This document shows positions 8,242 to 17,158 of a stretch of DNA of 64,000 bases, in pieces. Both the position numbers and the translations under genes were made by a program. Each line of letters begins with the position of its first letter. The stretch's first letter is position 1. The DNA is from Mycetocola lacteus (GTDB taxonomy: Bacteria; Actinomycetota; Actinomycetes; Actinomycetales; Microbacteriaceae). Under the pieces are notes generated by a model. That model was not told where the DNA came from. It searched no databases and saw nothing but the letters and a program-made list of their open reading frames with translations. The stretch spans positions 124,001 through 188,000 of the forward strand of contig NZ_RCUY01000005.1 of NCBI RefSeq assembly GCF_003667575.1, in the 5' to 3' direction.

Positions 8242-11200
8242 CGGTGGTTCTCCCGACCGCTGGGCAGGCCCTCGACCACGGCGGCGGCCAGCTGACGGGC
8301 TGCCAGACGGGTTTCCGGGGCCAGGTTGGCGAAGTCGATCGCCGAACCGGCAGCCAGGCGCGGGTCATAGGGCAGGTGCACCAGGGCACGCACGCGGGAG
8401 GCGAAGTGACGGTCGATCTCCTCGATCTTAACCAGTCGGCTATTCGGGGTGGGCGCGTTGACCACCACAACCGCGTTGCGCACGAGCTCCTCGTGTCCGT
8501 TGACCTCGAGCCAGCTCAGCGTTTCCGAGGCCAGCTTGGCGTCGTCCACACTGCCACCGGTGACGATGATGATCGAGTCGGCACGGCCCAGGGTCGCCTT
8601 CATGACCGAGTGCACGATTCCGGTGCCGCAGTCGGTGAGGATCAGCGAGTAGTACCGGGCGGCCAGGTCGGCCACCACGTTGTAGTCGTCCTCGTTGAAC
8701 GCCTCGGACAGGTGCGGGTCGGTGTCCGATGCCAGCACGTCCAGGCGGGTCTCGTCACGGGCAACCAGATCGGAGAACTCGTTGTAGCCCACGATGTTTT
8801 CGGCGTCGCGCACGACGTCGCGCACGGTGTAGCGGCTCTGGTGGGCGATGCGCTCAGCCAGGGTTCCGCGGTCGGGGTTGGCATCCACGGCGATCACGCG
8901 GTCGCTGCGGGAGTCGGCCAGGGCCATGCCCAGCAGGGCGGTGACGGTGGTTTTACCCACGCCACCCTTCCGGGTCAGCACCGGCACAAAACGGGCCTCG
9001 CCGCCGAGGGAGCGACCAATCTTGGTGTCCAGGTCCTTGCGCTCACGCACCGCCTTGGCGTCACCCACGTTGATCAGGTGACCCGAGGCGCTGTACAGCA
9101 GGTGCTGCCAGAAGCCCTCGGGAGCGGGACGGCTGGAAGGGCGGGTTTCCAGCAGGCGGTCTGCGGTGAGCAGCGCGGCCGATTCGGGACCGGCCACCTT
9201 GCCCTGCTGCTGAATGCCTCCGGGACGGGCAGCGGAAACCACGGCCGAAGACACGGGGACGGGGATCTCGCCGGTGGGACGCACGGTGCTCTGCTGCCCG
9301 GTCCTGGTGGTCACACCGGTGGCGGATGCCCTGTCGGTGGTGGTGTCGGCGCTGGTCCGGTCAGACGGGTTGGTCATGTCCTGGCTTTCGTCGGTCGGCT
9401 CCGCGTCGGCGGAGGGGGCGGCGAGTGATTCGGCAGGGCCGGGCTCGCTCGCGGTGATGGTGTCCGTATCGGACTCTACGTCTGCGGCCGGGTCGAGGCC
9501 GTCGGGGGTGTCAGTTTCGGCCGCCGCGATGTCGTCAACGGGCGAATTGGTGTGCTCATCGTCGACCTCCTCGTATTCGGCCTCGATTTCGGCGTCCTGG
9601 TCTGCGGACGCCGCTTTCGTCGTGCGCTGGTCGTCGGCGATATCCGCGGGCTCGGTCTCCTTGCCGTGTGCGAGTTCGCCCTCGTCAACCACGTCGGCGT
9701 CAATCACCTCGGCGTCGACCACGTCAGCGTCGACCGCGTCAGCATCGACCAGTTCAGCATCGGCCGGTTCGGCCTCTGCGGCCTTCTCGGCGGCGCGCTC
9801 CTCTGCCAGAAGGCGCTCGAACTCGGCCTCCTCGGCCACACGAGCAGCTTCGGCTTCCTCAGCGATACGGGCTTCCTCGGCGAGACGCTCCTGCTCGGCA
9901 ACACGTTCTTCCTCAGCCACACGAGCAGCTTCGGCTTCGGCGGCAACACGTTCTTCCTCAGCCACACGAGCAGCTTCGGCTTCGGCGGCAACGCGCTCTT
10001 CCTCGGCCACACGAGCAGCTTCGGCTTCCTCAGCGATACGAGCTTCCTCGGCGAGGCGCTCCTGCTCCGCAACACGCTCTTCTTCGGCTACACGCTCTTC
10101 TTCGGCTACACGAGCGGCTTCCGCTTCGGCGGCGATACGTGCGTGCTCGGCCACGCGCGCAGCTTCGGCTTCCTCGGCGATACGAGCCTCCTCGGCTACG
10201 CGGGCTTCCTCGGCGAGACGCTCCTGCTCGGCTACGCGCTCTTCCTCCGCCACACGGGCAGCTTCGGCCTCCGCCGCCAGTCGCTCCTCCTCGGCAACGC
10301 GGGCTTCCTCGGCAATACGAGCAGCCTCGGCTTCCGCCGCAACACGCTCCTCCTCGGCAATACGAGCAGCCTCGGCCTCCGCCGCAACACGCTCCTCCTC
10401 GGCAATACGAGCAGCCTCGGCTTCCGCCGCCAGTCGCTCTTGCTCGGCGATGCGCGCCTGTTCGGCTTCCTCGGCAAGGCGGGCCTGCTCGGCAAGGCGG
10501 GCCTCTTCGGCCAGGCGCTCGCGCTCGGCCTTCTCGGCGGCGCGCTGCTCCTCGGCGAGACGGGCAGCCTCGGCGGCCTGCTGCTTCTGCTCGGCGATGC
10601 GGGCGGCCTTGGCCTCTCGCGCCGCGCGCTTCTGCTCAAGCTTGGCTTCCTTGGCCGCGCGCTTCTGCTCGGCAATGCGCGCCTGCTCGGCCTCGCGGGC
10701 CTGGCGTTTTTCCTCGGCCAGGCGGGCGGCCTCGGCGGCCGCCACGCGCTTTTCTTCGGCGAGGCGTTCCTCCTCGGCGACGCGAGCTTCCTCGTCCAGG
10801 CGGGCCTGCTCGGCAGCCTCGGCGATACGCGCCTCCTCGGCGACGCGGGCCTCTTCGGCCACACGGGCGGCTTCGGCTTCACGCTCACTCGCGGCCTGAT
10901 CGGCGATGCGCCGCTCCTCGGCCTCACGCTCAGCCTCGGCCTCCTCGGCCAGACGCCGCTCCTCGGCCAGGCGATCCGCCTCGGCCTGCTCAGCCTGACG
11001 TTCCTCCTCGGCCAGGCGATCTGCTTCGGCCAGCTCGGCAGCACGAGCCTGCTCGGCAACACGGGCGGCCTCGGCCTCTTCGGCCTCGCGCTGCTCGGCT
11101 TCCAGACGCTCGGCCTCGTCCTGCTCGGCTCGGCGTGCAGCCTCGGCCTCGTCATTCGCGCGAGTCTCCTCGGCGATGCGGGCCGCCTCCGCCTCATCGG

Positions 11201-11543
11201 CCACGCGTGCCTCTTCGGCCTCGCGTTCGGCAGCGACCTGCTCGGCCAGTGCAACCTCGGCGGCGGCCTCGGCCGCGTGCAGATCATCAACCGAGAGCGG
11301 GCTCGGTCGTTCTGCGGTGTCGGCGGCAAAATTGCCGTCCACACTCACCAGGTCGTCCTCTAGGACGTCCTCATCAAAGTCATCATCGTCGGCATACTGC
11401 GCAAGCGCAGCGCCCACGGGGATCGATACCGTGGCCGGTGCCGCAACGCTGAGCGTTACGGCACCGGGATCGAGTTCATCGATCGGGGGTAATTCAATTT
11501 CGTGCTCGTCCATGGCAGCGCCATTATCGGCCTGTGATGCCAT
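8238..11543 (-). CDS. Giant Ala/Glu-rich coiled-coil protein with C-terminal EspI/MinD-like ATPase domain
   Basis: 1101 residues in four parts. Residues 1-83 are acidic. Residues 84-585 are a long tandem array of Ala/Glu/Arg repeats such as EAEAARVAEEERVA, predicted as one extended coiled coil. Residues 586-about 800 are an acidic, disordered linker that includes a run of VDAD-type units. From about 830 there is a SIMIBI ATPase: TRKGGVGKTT Walker A near 855-865, VDANPDRGTL, LILTDCGTG. The segment LLYSASGHLINVGDAK just before the Walker motif resembles the lead-in of the actinobacterial EspI/MinD-like family linked to ESX loci. Start supported by GGAGGCGAAGG just upstream. Lies between pyc and def and is coupled to def. 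Role unknown; positioning or membrane scaffolding is inference. Confidence 0.85.
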   Translation of the reverse strand: MASQADNGAAMDEHEIELPPIDELDPGAVTLSVAAPATVSIPVGAALAQYADDDDFDEDVLEDDLVSVDGNFAADTAERPSPLSVDDLHAAEAAAEVALAEQVAAEREAEEARVADEAEAARIAEETRANDEAEAARRAEQDEAERLEAEQREAEEAEAARVAEQARAAELAEADRLAEEERQAEQAEADRLAEERRLAEEAEAEREAEERRIADQAASEREAEAARVAEEARVAEEARIAEAAEQARLDEEARVAEEERLAEEKRVAAAEAARLAEEKRQAREAEQARIAEQKRAAKEAKLEQKRAAREAKAARIAEQKQQAAEAARLAEEQRAAEKAERERLAEEARLAEQARLAEEAEQARIAEQERLAAEAEAARIAEEERVAAEAEAARIAEEERVAAEAEAARIAEEARVAEEERLAAEAEAARVAEEERVAEQERLAEEARVAEEARIAEEAEAARVAEHARIAAEAEAARVAEEERVAEEERVAEQERLAEEARIAEEAEAARVAEEERVAAEAEAARVAEEERVAAEAEAARVAEEERVAEQERLAEEARIAEEAEAARVAEEAEFERLLAEERAAEKAAEAEPADAELVDADAVDADVVDAEVIDADVVDEGELAHGKETEPADIADDQRTTKAASADQDAEIEAEYEEVDDEHTNSPVDDIAAAETDTPDGLDPAADVESDTDTITASEPGPAESLAAPSADAEPTDESQDMTNPSDRTSADTTTDRASATGVTTRTGQQSTVRPTGEIPVPVSSAVVSAARPGGIQQQGKVAGPESAALLTADRLLETRPSSRPAPEGFWQHLLYSASGHLINVGDAKAVRERKDLDTKIGRSLGGEARFVPVLTRKGGVGKTTVTALLGMALADSRSDRVIAVDANPDRGTLAERIAHQSRYTVRDVVRDAENIVGYNEFSDLVARDETRLDVLASDTDPHLSEAFNEDDYNVVADLAARYYSLILTDCGTGIVHSVMKATLGRADSIIIVTGGSVDDAKLASETLSWLEVNGHEELVRNAVVVVNAPTPNSRLVKIEEIDRHFASRVRALVHLPYDPRLAAGSAIDFANLAPETRLAARQLAAAVVEGLPSGRENHR
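9790..11290 (-). repeat. Tandem repeat array encoding the coiled coil
   Basis: About 1.5 kb of imperfect tandem repeats, many units near 42 bases (14 residues, EAEAARVAEEERVA type) with shorter variants interspersed. Stretches between about 9.88 and 10.44 kb are nearly identical. This is internal to the coil-ATPase gene, stays in frame throughout, and is a likely site of length change by recombination or slippage. Confidence 0.85.
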
Positions 11544-11589
11544 TGTCCTTCGCCTCCAGCTCTGGGAGCACGAACCGAATAGTTCGTGC

Positions 11590-14500
11590 CTAAGCGCTCG
11601 CGCTGATCACTGCGATCAGATCGCCGGCCTCTACCTGCTGGGTGCCGGAGATTGCGAGCCGCTCAATTTTGCCAGCGATCGAGGCCGTAATTGCGGCCTC
11701 CATCTTCATTGCTTCAATCGAGGCGACCGGGGTTCCGGCCTCCACAACATCACCAATCTGACCCTTAAGAGTAACAACTCCAGAGAACGGCGCCGCAACG
11801 TGGGCGGGATTGCCCGCGTCGGCCTTCTCGGCAACCACGGTTTCCACGGTGATCGAACGGTCCCGAACGAACACCGGACGCAGCTGTCCGTTGAGGATCG
11901 TCATGACCGTGCGCACGCCCTTGCTGTCGGGTGCACCGATAGCCTCCAGGCCCGCGTACAGACGCACACCCTTGGAGAACTCCACCACGTGCTCCCCGCC
12001 CGGCTCCAGGCCATACAGGTAGTCCAGGGTGGCCAGGATCGACAGGTCACCGTACTGCTCACGGCTGCGCTCGTAGCTCGCGGTCGGAGCCGGGAAGAGC
12101 AGGCGGTTCAGGGTCGAACGACGCTCCTCGGAGGTGCCGTTCAGCAGTGCGGCGTCGGCCTCGGAAACCTCAGCGATCGAGATGTCCACGTTGCGTCCGG
12201 CCAGCACCTTGGTGCGGAAGGGTTCGGGCCAACCACCGGGCAGATCGCCCAGCTCGCCGGCCATGAAGCCCACCACGGAGTCCGGGATGTCGTACTTCTC
12301 GGGGTTTGCCTCGAAGTCGGCCGGGTCCGCCTTGACCGCCGCCAGGTGCAGGGCGAGGTCGCCCACCACCTTGGAGGACGGGGTCACCTTGGGCACGCGG
12401 CCCAGGATGCGGTTGGCCTCGGCGTAGAGGTCCTCGATCAGCTCGAAGTCATCGGCCAGGCCCAGCGCGATGGCCTGCTGGCGCAGGTTGGAGAGCTGGC
12501 CACCCGGAATCTCGTGCCGGTACACGCGACCGGTCGGGCCCGGCAGGCCGGACTCGAAGGGCTTGTAAACGTGACGCACGGCCTCCCAGTAGGGCTCGAG
12601 GTCGCTCACCGCGGCCAGCGAGATGCCCGCGTCACGCTCGGTGTGAGCGAGGGCGGCCACCAGGGCCGAGATCGAGGGCTGGCTGGTGGTGCCCGACATC
12701 GGGGCACTGGCCACGTCCACGGCGTCCGCGCCGGCCTGCGAGGCCGCCAGCAGGGTCGCCAGCTGGCCGCCGGCGGTGTCGTGGGTGTGGACTACCACCG
12801 GGACGTCAAAGCGCTCACGCAGGGCGCTCACGAGCTTGGTCGCGGCGGCCGGACGCAGCAGTCCCGCCATGTCCTTGATCGCCAGCTGGTGGGCACCGGC
12901 ATCCACGATCTGCTGGGCCAGGTTGAGGTAGTAGTCGAGGGTGTAGAGGTCCTCGTTGGGGTCCAGCAGGTCGCCGGTGTAGCACAGGGCAACCTGGGCG
13001 ACGGCGGTCTTGGTGGCCAGGACCGCGTCGATGGCCGGACGCATCTGCTCCACGTCGTTCAGGGCGTCGAAGATGCGGAAGATGTCCACACCACTCTCGG
13101 CGGCTTCACGCACAAACGCATCGGTGACCGAGGTGGGGTACGGGGTGTAGCCCACGGTGTTCCGACCGCGCAGCAGCATCTGGATCGCGACGTTCGGCAG
13201 AGCCTCACGCAACTTGACCAGACGCTCCCAGGGGTCCTCGCCGAGGAAGCGCAGGGCGACGTCGTAGGTCGCGCCACCCCAGGCCTCAACCGAGACCAGC
13301 TGCGGGGTCATCCGGGCCACATACGGGGCCACGGCGACCAGGTCGCGGGTACGCACGCGGGTCGCCAGCAGCGACTGGTGCGCGTCACGGAAGGTCGTGT
13401 CGGTCACACCCAGTGCGGTCTGGGCACGCAGCTCGGCAGAGAAGGCTGCCGGGCCCACCTCGAGCAGGCGCTGACGCGATCCGGCCGGGGCGGGGATGGT
13501 CAGATCCAGTGCCGGCAGCTTCTCGGCCGGGTCGATGGTGTTCGGACGCGGGCCGTAGGGCTGGTTGACGGTGACATCGGCGAGCCAGTTGAGGATCTTG
13601 GTTCCGCGGTCCTTGGATACGCGTCCGGCGAGCAGCTGCGGACGCTCGTCGATGAACGAGGTGCTCAGGTCGCCCGCCTCGAACGACGGGTCATCCAGTA
13701 CCGCCTGCAGGAACGGAATGTTGGTGGAGACACCACGAATCCGGAACTCGGCCAGGGCGCGACGGGCGCGGATCACCGCGGCACCGAAGTCGCGGCCACG
13801 GCAGGTGAGCTTGGCGAGCATCGAGTCGAAGTGGGGGCTGATCTGGGCACCGGGGTTAATGGTTCCACCGTCCAGGCGGATACCGCCACCACCCGGCGAA
13901 CGGTAGGTGGTGATCTTGCCGGTGTCGGGACGGAAGCCCTGGGTGGGGTCTTCGGTGGTGATGCGGCACTGCAGTGCGGCACCACGGATCACCAGGGTGT
14001 CCTGGTCGAGACCCAGGTCGCTCAGGGTCTCCCCCGAGGCGATTCGCATCTGCGACTGAACGAGGTCCACATCGGTGATTTCCTCGGTGACCGTGTGCTC
14101 CACCTGAATTCGCGGGTTCATTTCGATGAACACGTGCTGCCCCGCGCGCGCCCCGGCGGTGTCCACCAGGAACTCAACGGTGCCGGCGTTGGCGTAGTTG
14201 ATCGACTTGGCGAAGGCCACCGCGTCACGGTAGAGGGCCTGGCGCAGCTCATCGGAGATGTTCGGGGCCGGGGCAATCTCGACAACCTTCTGGTTGCGTC
14301 GCTGCACCGAGCAGTCGCGCTCGAACAGGTGCATCACGTTGCCCTGCTCATCCGCGAGGATCTGCACCTCAATGTGGCGGGGGCGCAGCACCGCCTGCTC
14401 GAGGAACATGGTGGGGTCACCAAACGCACTGTCGGCCTCGTGCATGGCCTCCTCCAGCGCGGGACGCAGCTCGGCGAGGGTCTCCACCCGGCGCATACCG

Positions 14501-14997
14501 CGTCCACCACCACCGGCGACGGCCTTGGCGAACAGCGGGAAGCCCACACCCTCGGCACCGGCCAGCAGCTCCTCGATGTTACGGGAGGCCGGGGTCGACA
14601 CCAGTACCGGAACACCCGCGGCAATCGCGTGCTCCTTGGCGGTGACCTTGTTGCCGGCCATCTCCAGCACGTTGTTGGCCGGACCGATGAACTTGATGCC
14701 GTGGGCGGCTGCCTGCGCGGCCAGCTCGGGGTTCTCGGACAGGAAGCCGTAACCCGGGTAGATTGCATCGGCGCCGCTCTCCAGAGCGACCCGAATAATT
14801 TCCGACACGTTCAGGTAGGCGCGTACCGGGTGACCCTTCTCACCAATCTGGTACGCCTCATCGGCCTTCAAACGGTGCATCGAGTTGCGGTCCTCATACG
14901 GGAAGACGGCAACGGTCTTGGCACCCAGCTCATACGCGGCGCGGAAGGCGCGAATCGCGATCTCTCCGCGGTTTGCCACGAGAATTTTCTGGAACAT
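11590..14997 (-). CDS. pyc: Pyruvate carboxylase
   Basis: Biotin- and ATP-dependent anaplerotic conversion of pyruvate to oxaloacetate. Domain order: biotin carboxylase (MFQKILVANRGEIAIRAFRA start, glycine-rich loop AGGGGRGMRRV, ERDCSVQRRNQKV), carboxyltransferase (TFRDAHQSLLATRVRT, DAGAHQLAIKDMAGLLRP, VHTHDT), and C-terminal biotinyl domain with EAMKMEA near residue 1100. The frame is open upstream to 15279, but that part overlaps the divergent parA gene. ATG 14997 starts like all homologues and follows AGAAAGGG. 1135 residues is full length. The coil-ATPase gene follows 46 bases downstream. Confidence 0.96.
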   Translation of the reverse strand: MFQKILVANRGEIAIRAFRAAYELGAKTVAVFPYEDRNSMHRLKADEAYQIGEKGHPVRAYLNVSEIIRVALESGADAIYPGYGFLSENPELAAQAAAHGIKFIGPANNVLEMAGNKVTAKEHAIAAGVPVLVSTPASRNIEELLAGAEGVGFPLFAKAVAGGGGRGMRRVETLAELRPALEEAMHEADSAFGDPTMFLEQAVLRPRHIEVQILADEQGNVMHLFERDCSVQRRNQKVVEIAPAPNISDELRQALYRDAVAFAKSINYANAGTVEFLVDTAGARAGQHVFIEMNPRIQVEHTVTEEITDVDLVQSQMRIASGETLSDLGLDQDTLVIRGAALQCRITTEDPTQGFRPDTGKITTYRSPGGGGIRLDGGTINPGAQISPHFDSMLAKLTCRGRDFGAAVIRARRALAEFRIRGVSTNIPFLQAVLDDPSFEAGDLSTSFIDERPQLLAGRVSKDRGTKILNWLADVTVNQPYGPRPNTIDPAEKLPALDLTIPAPAGSRQRLLEVGPAAFSAELRAQTALGVTDTTFRDAHQSLLATRVRTRDLVAVAPYVARMTPQLVSVEAWGGATYDVALRFLGEDPWERLVKLREALPNVAIQMLLRGRNTVGYTPYPTSVTDAFVREAAESGVDIFRIFDALNDVEQMRPAIDAVLATKTAVAQVALCYTGDLLDPNEDLYTLDYYLNLAQQIVDAGAHQLAIKDMAGLLRPAAATKLVSALRERFDVPVVVHTHDTAGGQLATLLAASQAGADAVDVASAPMSGTTSQPSISALVAALAHTERDAGISLAAVSDLEPYWEAVRHVYKPFESGLPGPTGRVYRHEIPGGQLSNLRQQAIALGLADDFELIEDLYAEANRILGRVPKVTPSSKVVGDLALHLAAVKADPADFEANPEKYDIPDSVVGFMAGELGDLPGGWPEPFRTKVLAGRNVDISIAEVSEADAALLNGTSEERRSTLNRLLFPAPTASYERSREQYGDLSILATLDYLYGLEPGGEHVVEFSKGVRLYAGLEAIGAPDSKGVRTVMTILNGQLRPVFVRDRSITVETVVAEKADAGNPAHVAAPFSGVVTLKGQIGDVVEAGTPVASIEAMKMEAAITASIAGKIERLAISGTQQVEAGDLIAVISASA

Positions 14998-15082
14998 GTA
15001 ACCCTTTCTGGCAGCGGGGCCTACCTGATCTTTCAGGCGAGTTTTAGGTGTAGACAGCTTAGTGAAGGTAATATCTATTTTT

Positions 15083-15928
15083 GTGCATGTACTTAGCGTT
15101 TCTAGCCTCAAGGGCGGCGTCGGGAAAACTACGGTTAGTCTCGGCCTCGCTTCCGCCGCCTTCGCTAAGGGCGTTAGGACCCTGGTGGTTGATCTCGACC
15201 CCCAGTCCGACGTCTCAACGGGGATGGACATCGCGGTGGCCGGTCGACTCAATGTAGCGGATGTTTTGGCGTCCCCCAAAGAGAAGACCGTCCGTCAGGC
15301 GATCGCGCCCTCAGGTTGGACAAAAACCCACCCAGGAACCCTTGACGTGATGATCGGCAGCCCGTCGGCCATCAACTTCGACGGTCCGCACCCCTCGATC
15401 CGGGATATCTGGAAGCTCGAGGAGGCGCTGGCCTACGTCGAAGACGATTACGACCTCGTGATCATCGACTGCGCCCCGTCGCTCAACGCCCTGACCCGTA
15501 CGGCCTGGGCGGCCAGTGACCGCGTGTGTGTCGTGACCGAGCCCGGGCTCTTCTCCGTCGCCGCCGCCGACCGTGCGCTGCGGGCGATCGAGGAGATTCG
15601 CCGCGGTCTCAGCCCGCGCTTGCAGCCGCTGGGCATCATCGTCAACCGCGTTCGCTCACAGTCGATGGAGCACCAGTTCCGCATCAAGGAGCTGCGGGAC
15701 ATGTTTGGTCCCCTGGTGCTGAGCCCCCAGCTGCCCGAGCGCACCTCGCTACAGCAGGCCCAGGGCGCGGCCAAGCCGCTCCACATCTGGCCCGGCGACT
15801 CGGCTCAGGAGATGGCCAAGCACTTCGACCAGCTTCTGGAGCGCGTGCTGCGCACCGGTCGGGTGGGCGAGTACGCCGAGCCCGACCAGCCCTCCAACAG
15901 CCGCGCCGCCGCCATCCAGGCGGACTAG
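15083..15928 (+). CDS. ParA-family ATPase
   Basis: Cytoplasmic P-loop ATPase of the ParA/Soj class. From the GTG at 15083 the protein begins MHVLSVSSLKGGVGKTT with the deviant Walker A motif at residues 10-17. VVDLDPQSDVSTGMD, a typical ParA Walker A-prime region, and LVIIDCAPSLNALT (Walker B) follow. An alternative GTG at 15062 adds seven residues; 15083 matches the family N terminus better, although the candidate GAAGG site is slightly distant. No parB or parS lies next to it, so this is probably an orphan ParA and not the chromosomal partition gene. Divergent from pyc. Confidence 0.88.
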   Translation: MHVLSVSSLKGGVGKTTVSLGLASAAFAKGVRTLVVDLDPQSDVSTGMDIAVAGRLNVADVLASPKEKTVRQAIAPSGWTKTHPGTLDVMIGSPSAINFDGPHPSIRDIWKLEEALAYVEDDYDLVIIDCAPSLNALTRTAWAASDRVCVVTEPGLFSVAAADRALRAIEEIRRGLSPRLQPLGIIVNRVRSQSMEHQFRIKELRDMFGPLVLSPQLPERTSLQQAQGAAKPLHIWPGDSAQEMAKHFDQLLERVLRTGRVGEYAEPDQPSNSRAAAIQAD

Positions 15929-15945
15929 CCGGACACACCCGTCAG

Positions 15946-15982
15946 AGCGGGCTCGGACCTTCGGGTCCGGGCCCGCTTTTTT
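15946..15982 (+). terminator. Rho-independent terminator of the parA-like gene
   Basis: AGCGGGCTCGGACC / GGTCCGGGCCCGCT stem (one G-T pair), TTCG loop, then a run of T's. It lies 18 bases after the parA-like stop. Confidence 0.88.
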
Positions 15983-16272
15983 GTGCGTCGAGGTGAGCGC
16001 CACACCCGCCGTTTCGGGTTTCCCGGCGGCCGGGGCCTCGTCAGGGCACCAGATTCACCCACCGGAACCCCCGCTCGAGTTCCGAATTGCCCCATTTTGG
16101 GGTGCAATTCGCGCAAACGTGCAGGCCGTACTGACCCCGCGACACGCCGAAGAATCGAGCACTTTGGGAAAAGTTCAGAGATTAGTCAGCACACTCTCAG
16201 CGCCGGGGAAATGCACCCGAGCCGGCGAATTCAAACGGTCCGGGGAAATCAAACGAGCCAGGGAAAAACAAA
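15983..16272. other. Intergenic region between convergent parA-like and MerR genes
   Basis: No gene is supported here. Open frames exist on both strands but none has a ribosome binding site or family resemblance. Near 16240-16300 there are two close copies of AAACGAGCCAGGGAAAA, the second forming the left arm of the terminator at 16273. Confidence 0.5.
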
Positions 16273-16297
16273 CGAGCCAGGGAAAATCCCTGGCTCG
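16273..16297 (-). terminator. Rho-independent terminator of the MerR-type gene
   Basis: CGAGCCAGGGA / TCCCTGGCTCG stem, followed on the minus strand by TTTGTTTTT. It lies just after the stop of the MerR-type gene. Confidence 0.82.
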
Positions 16298-16313
16298 AAG
16301 AAAACGCGGACCT

Positions 16314-16862
16314 CTAGGAAACGGAGCGTCCACGACGGCGGGCCGCAAGCTCATCCGAGGGTTCGTGCTGCTGACGATCGAATTCCACCAGCGTGGATTC
16401 CACCTCGCGCAGAACCTTACCCACGGCGATGCCAAACACGCCCTGGCCGCGGCTCACGAGGTCGATGACCTCATCGTTGGAGGTGCAGAGGTAGACGGAG
16501 GCTCCGTCGCTCATCAGCGTGGTCTGGGCGAGATCATGGACCCCGGCCTCACGCAGCTGCTCAACGGCCGTGCGGATCTGCTGGAGCGAGATTCCGGTGT
16601 CGAGCAGTCGCTTCACGAGCTTGAGCACCAGGATGTCGCGGAACCCGTAGAGACGCTGCGTTCCGGAGCCGGCAGCACCACGAATGGTGGGTTCTACCAG
16701 GCCGGTACGAGCCCAGTAGTCGAGCTGACGATAGGTGATCCCGGCGGCGCGAGCGGCGACGTTACCGCGGTAACCCGCGTCGGCGTCCAGCTCCGGCAGG
16801 CCATCCGTAAACAGCGGATCAAGGTCGTAGCGCGGGCCTGTGCCCGAACCCGGTTCGTTCAT
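16314..16862 (-). CDS. MerR-type transcriptional regulator (Rv1830-like)
   Basis: DNA-binding regulator with an N-terminal winged helix: RAAGITYRQLDYWARTGLVEP then AGSGTQRLYGFRDILVLKLV, the MerR signature. The C-terminal half includes GVHDLAQTTLMSDGASVYLC and GQGVFGIAVG. Sequence and position after an FtsR-like gene and an FHA gene match the Rv1827-Rv1828-Rv1830 block of mycobacteria. 182 residues, ATG start. Target genes are unknown here. Confidence 0.88.
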   Translation of the reverse strand: MNEPGSGTGPRYDLDPLFTDGLPELDADAGYRGNVAARAAGITYRQLDYWARTGLVEPTIRGAAGSGTQRLYGFRDILVLKLVKRLLDTGISLQQIRTAVEQLREAGVHDLAQTTLMSDGASVYLCTSNDEVIDLVSRGQGVFGIAVGKVLREVESTLVEFDRQQHEPSDELAARRRGRSVS

Positions 16863-17158
16863 GTGCCCGCTCCCTTCTGCAGTCTTCGGCGGGTGATATC
16901 TCCCACGCTACCGGCAGCCGCGGACTTCTCGGCTTAGGCCCCCCAAAAAGGTGCGGCGTGTCGAGCCAAATCGACGGATCCGTAATCGTTCCGTGATCTA
17001 GGGAGCCAGCCGAACGGCGTGTCGCGGACGGGGACACTCAGTCTAACCCCGCGGGGCGTATGAGGCCAGGATGTGGTCCCGGTAACCGCCCGGCAGGAAC
17101 CCCGCGACAGCATCCGCCCGGAAGGAACCGGCCGGGCGCGAGTCACGCCGATCGTCGG
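16863..17158. other. Intergenic region between the two MerR-type genes
   Basis: About 296 bases with no supported gene. It must hold the promoter of the downstream MerR-type gene and the 3' end of the upstream transcript. No strong hairpin terminator or operator was found. Confidence 0.4.

Noticed and set aside
9214-11452. Very long plus-strand open frames rich in Ser/Ala/Thr/Arg or Leu/Gly/Phe
   Set aside because: They are antisense mirrors of the Ala/Glu coil repeats; no ribosome binding site, and periodic composition follows the minus-strand codons.
15062-15279. Upstream extension of the pyruvate carboxylase frame
   Set aside because: Antisense to the first part of the ParA gene; pyruvate carboxylases start at the MFQKILVANRGE position (14997).
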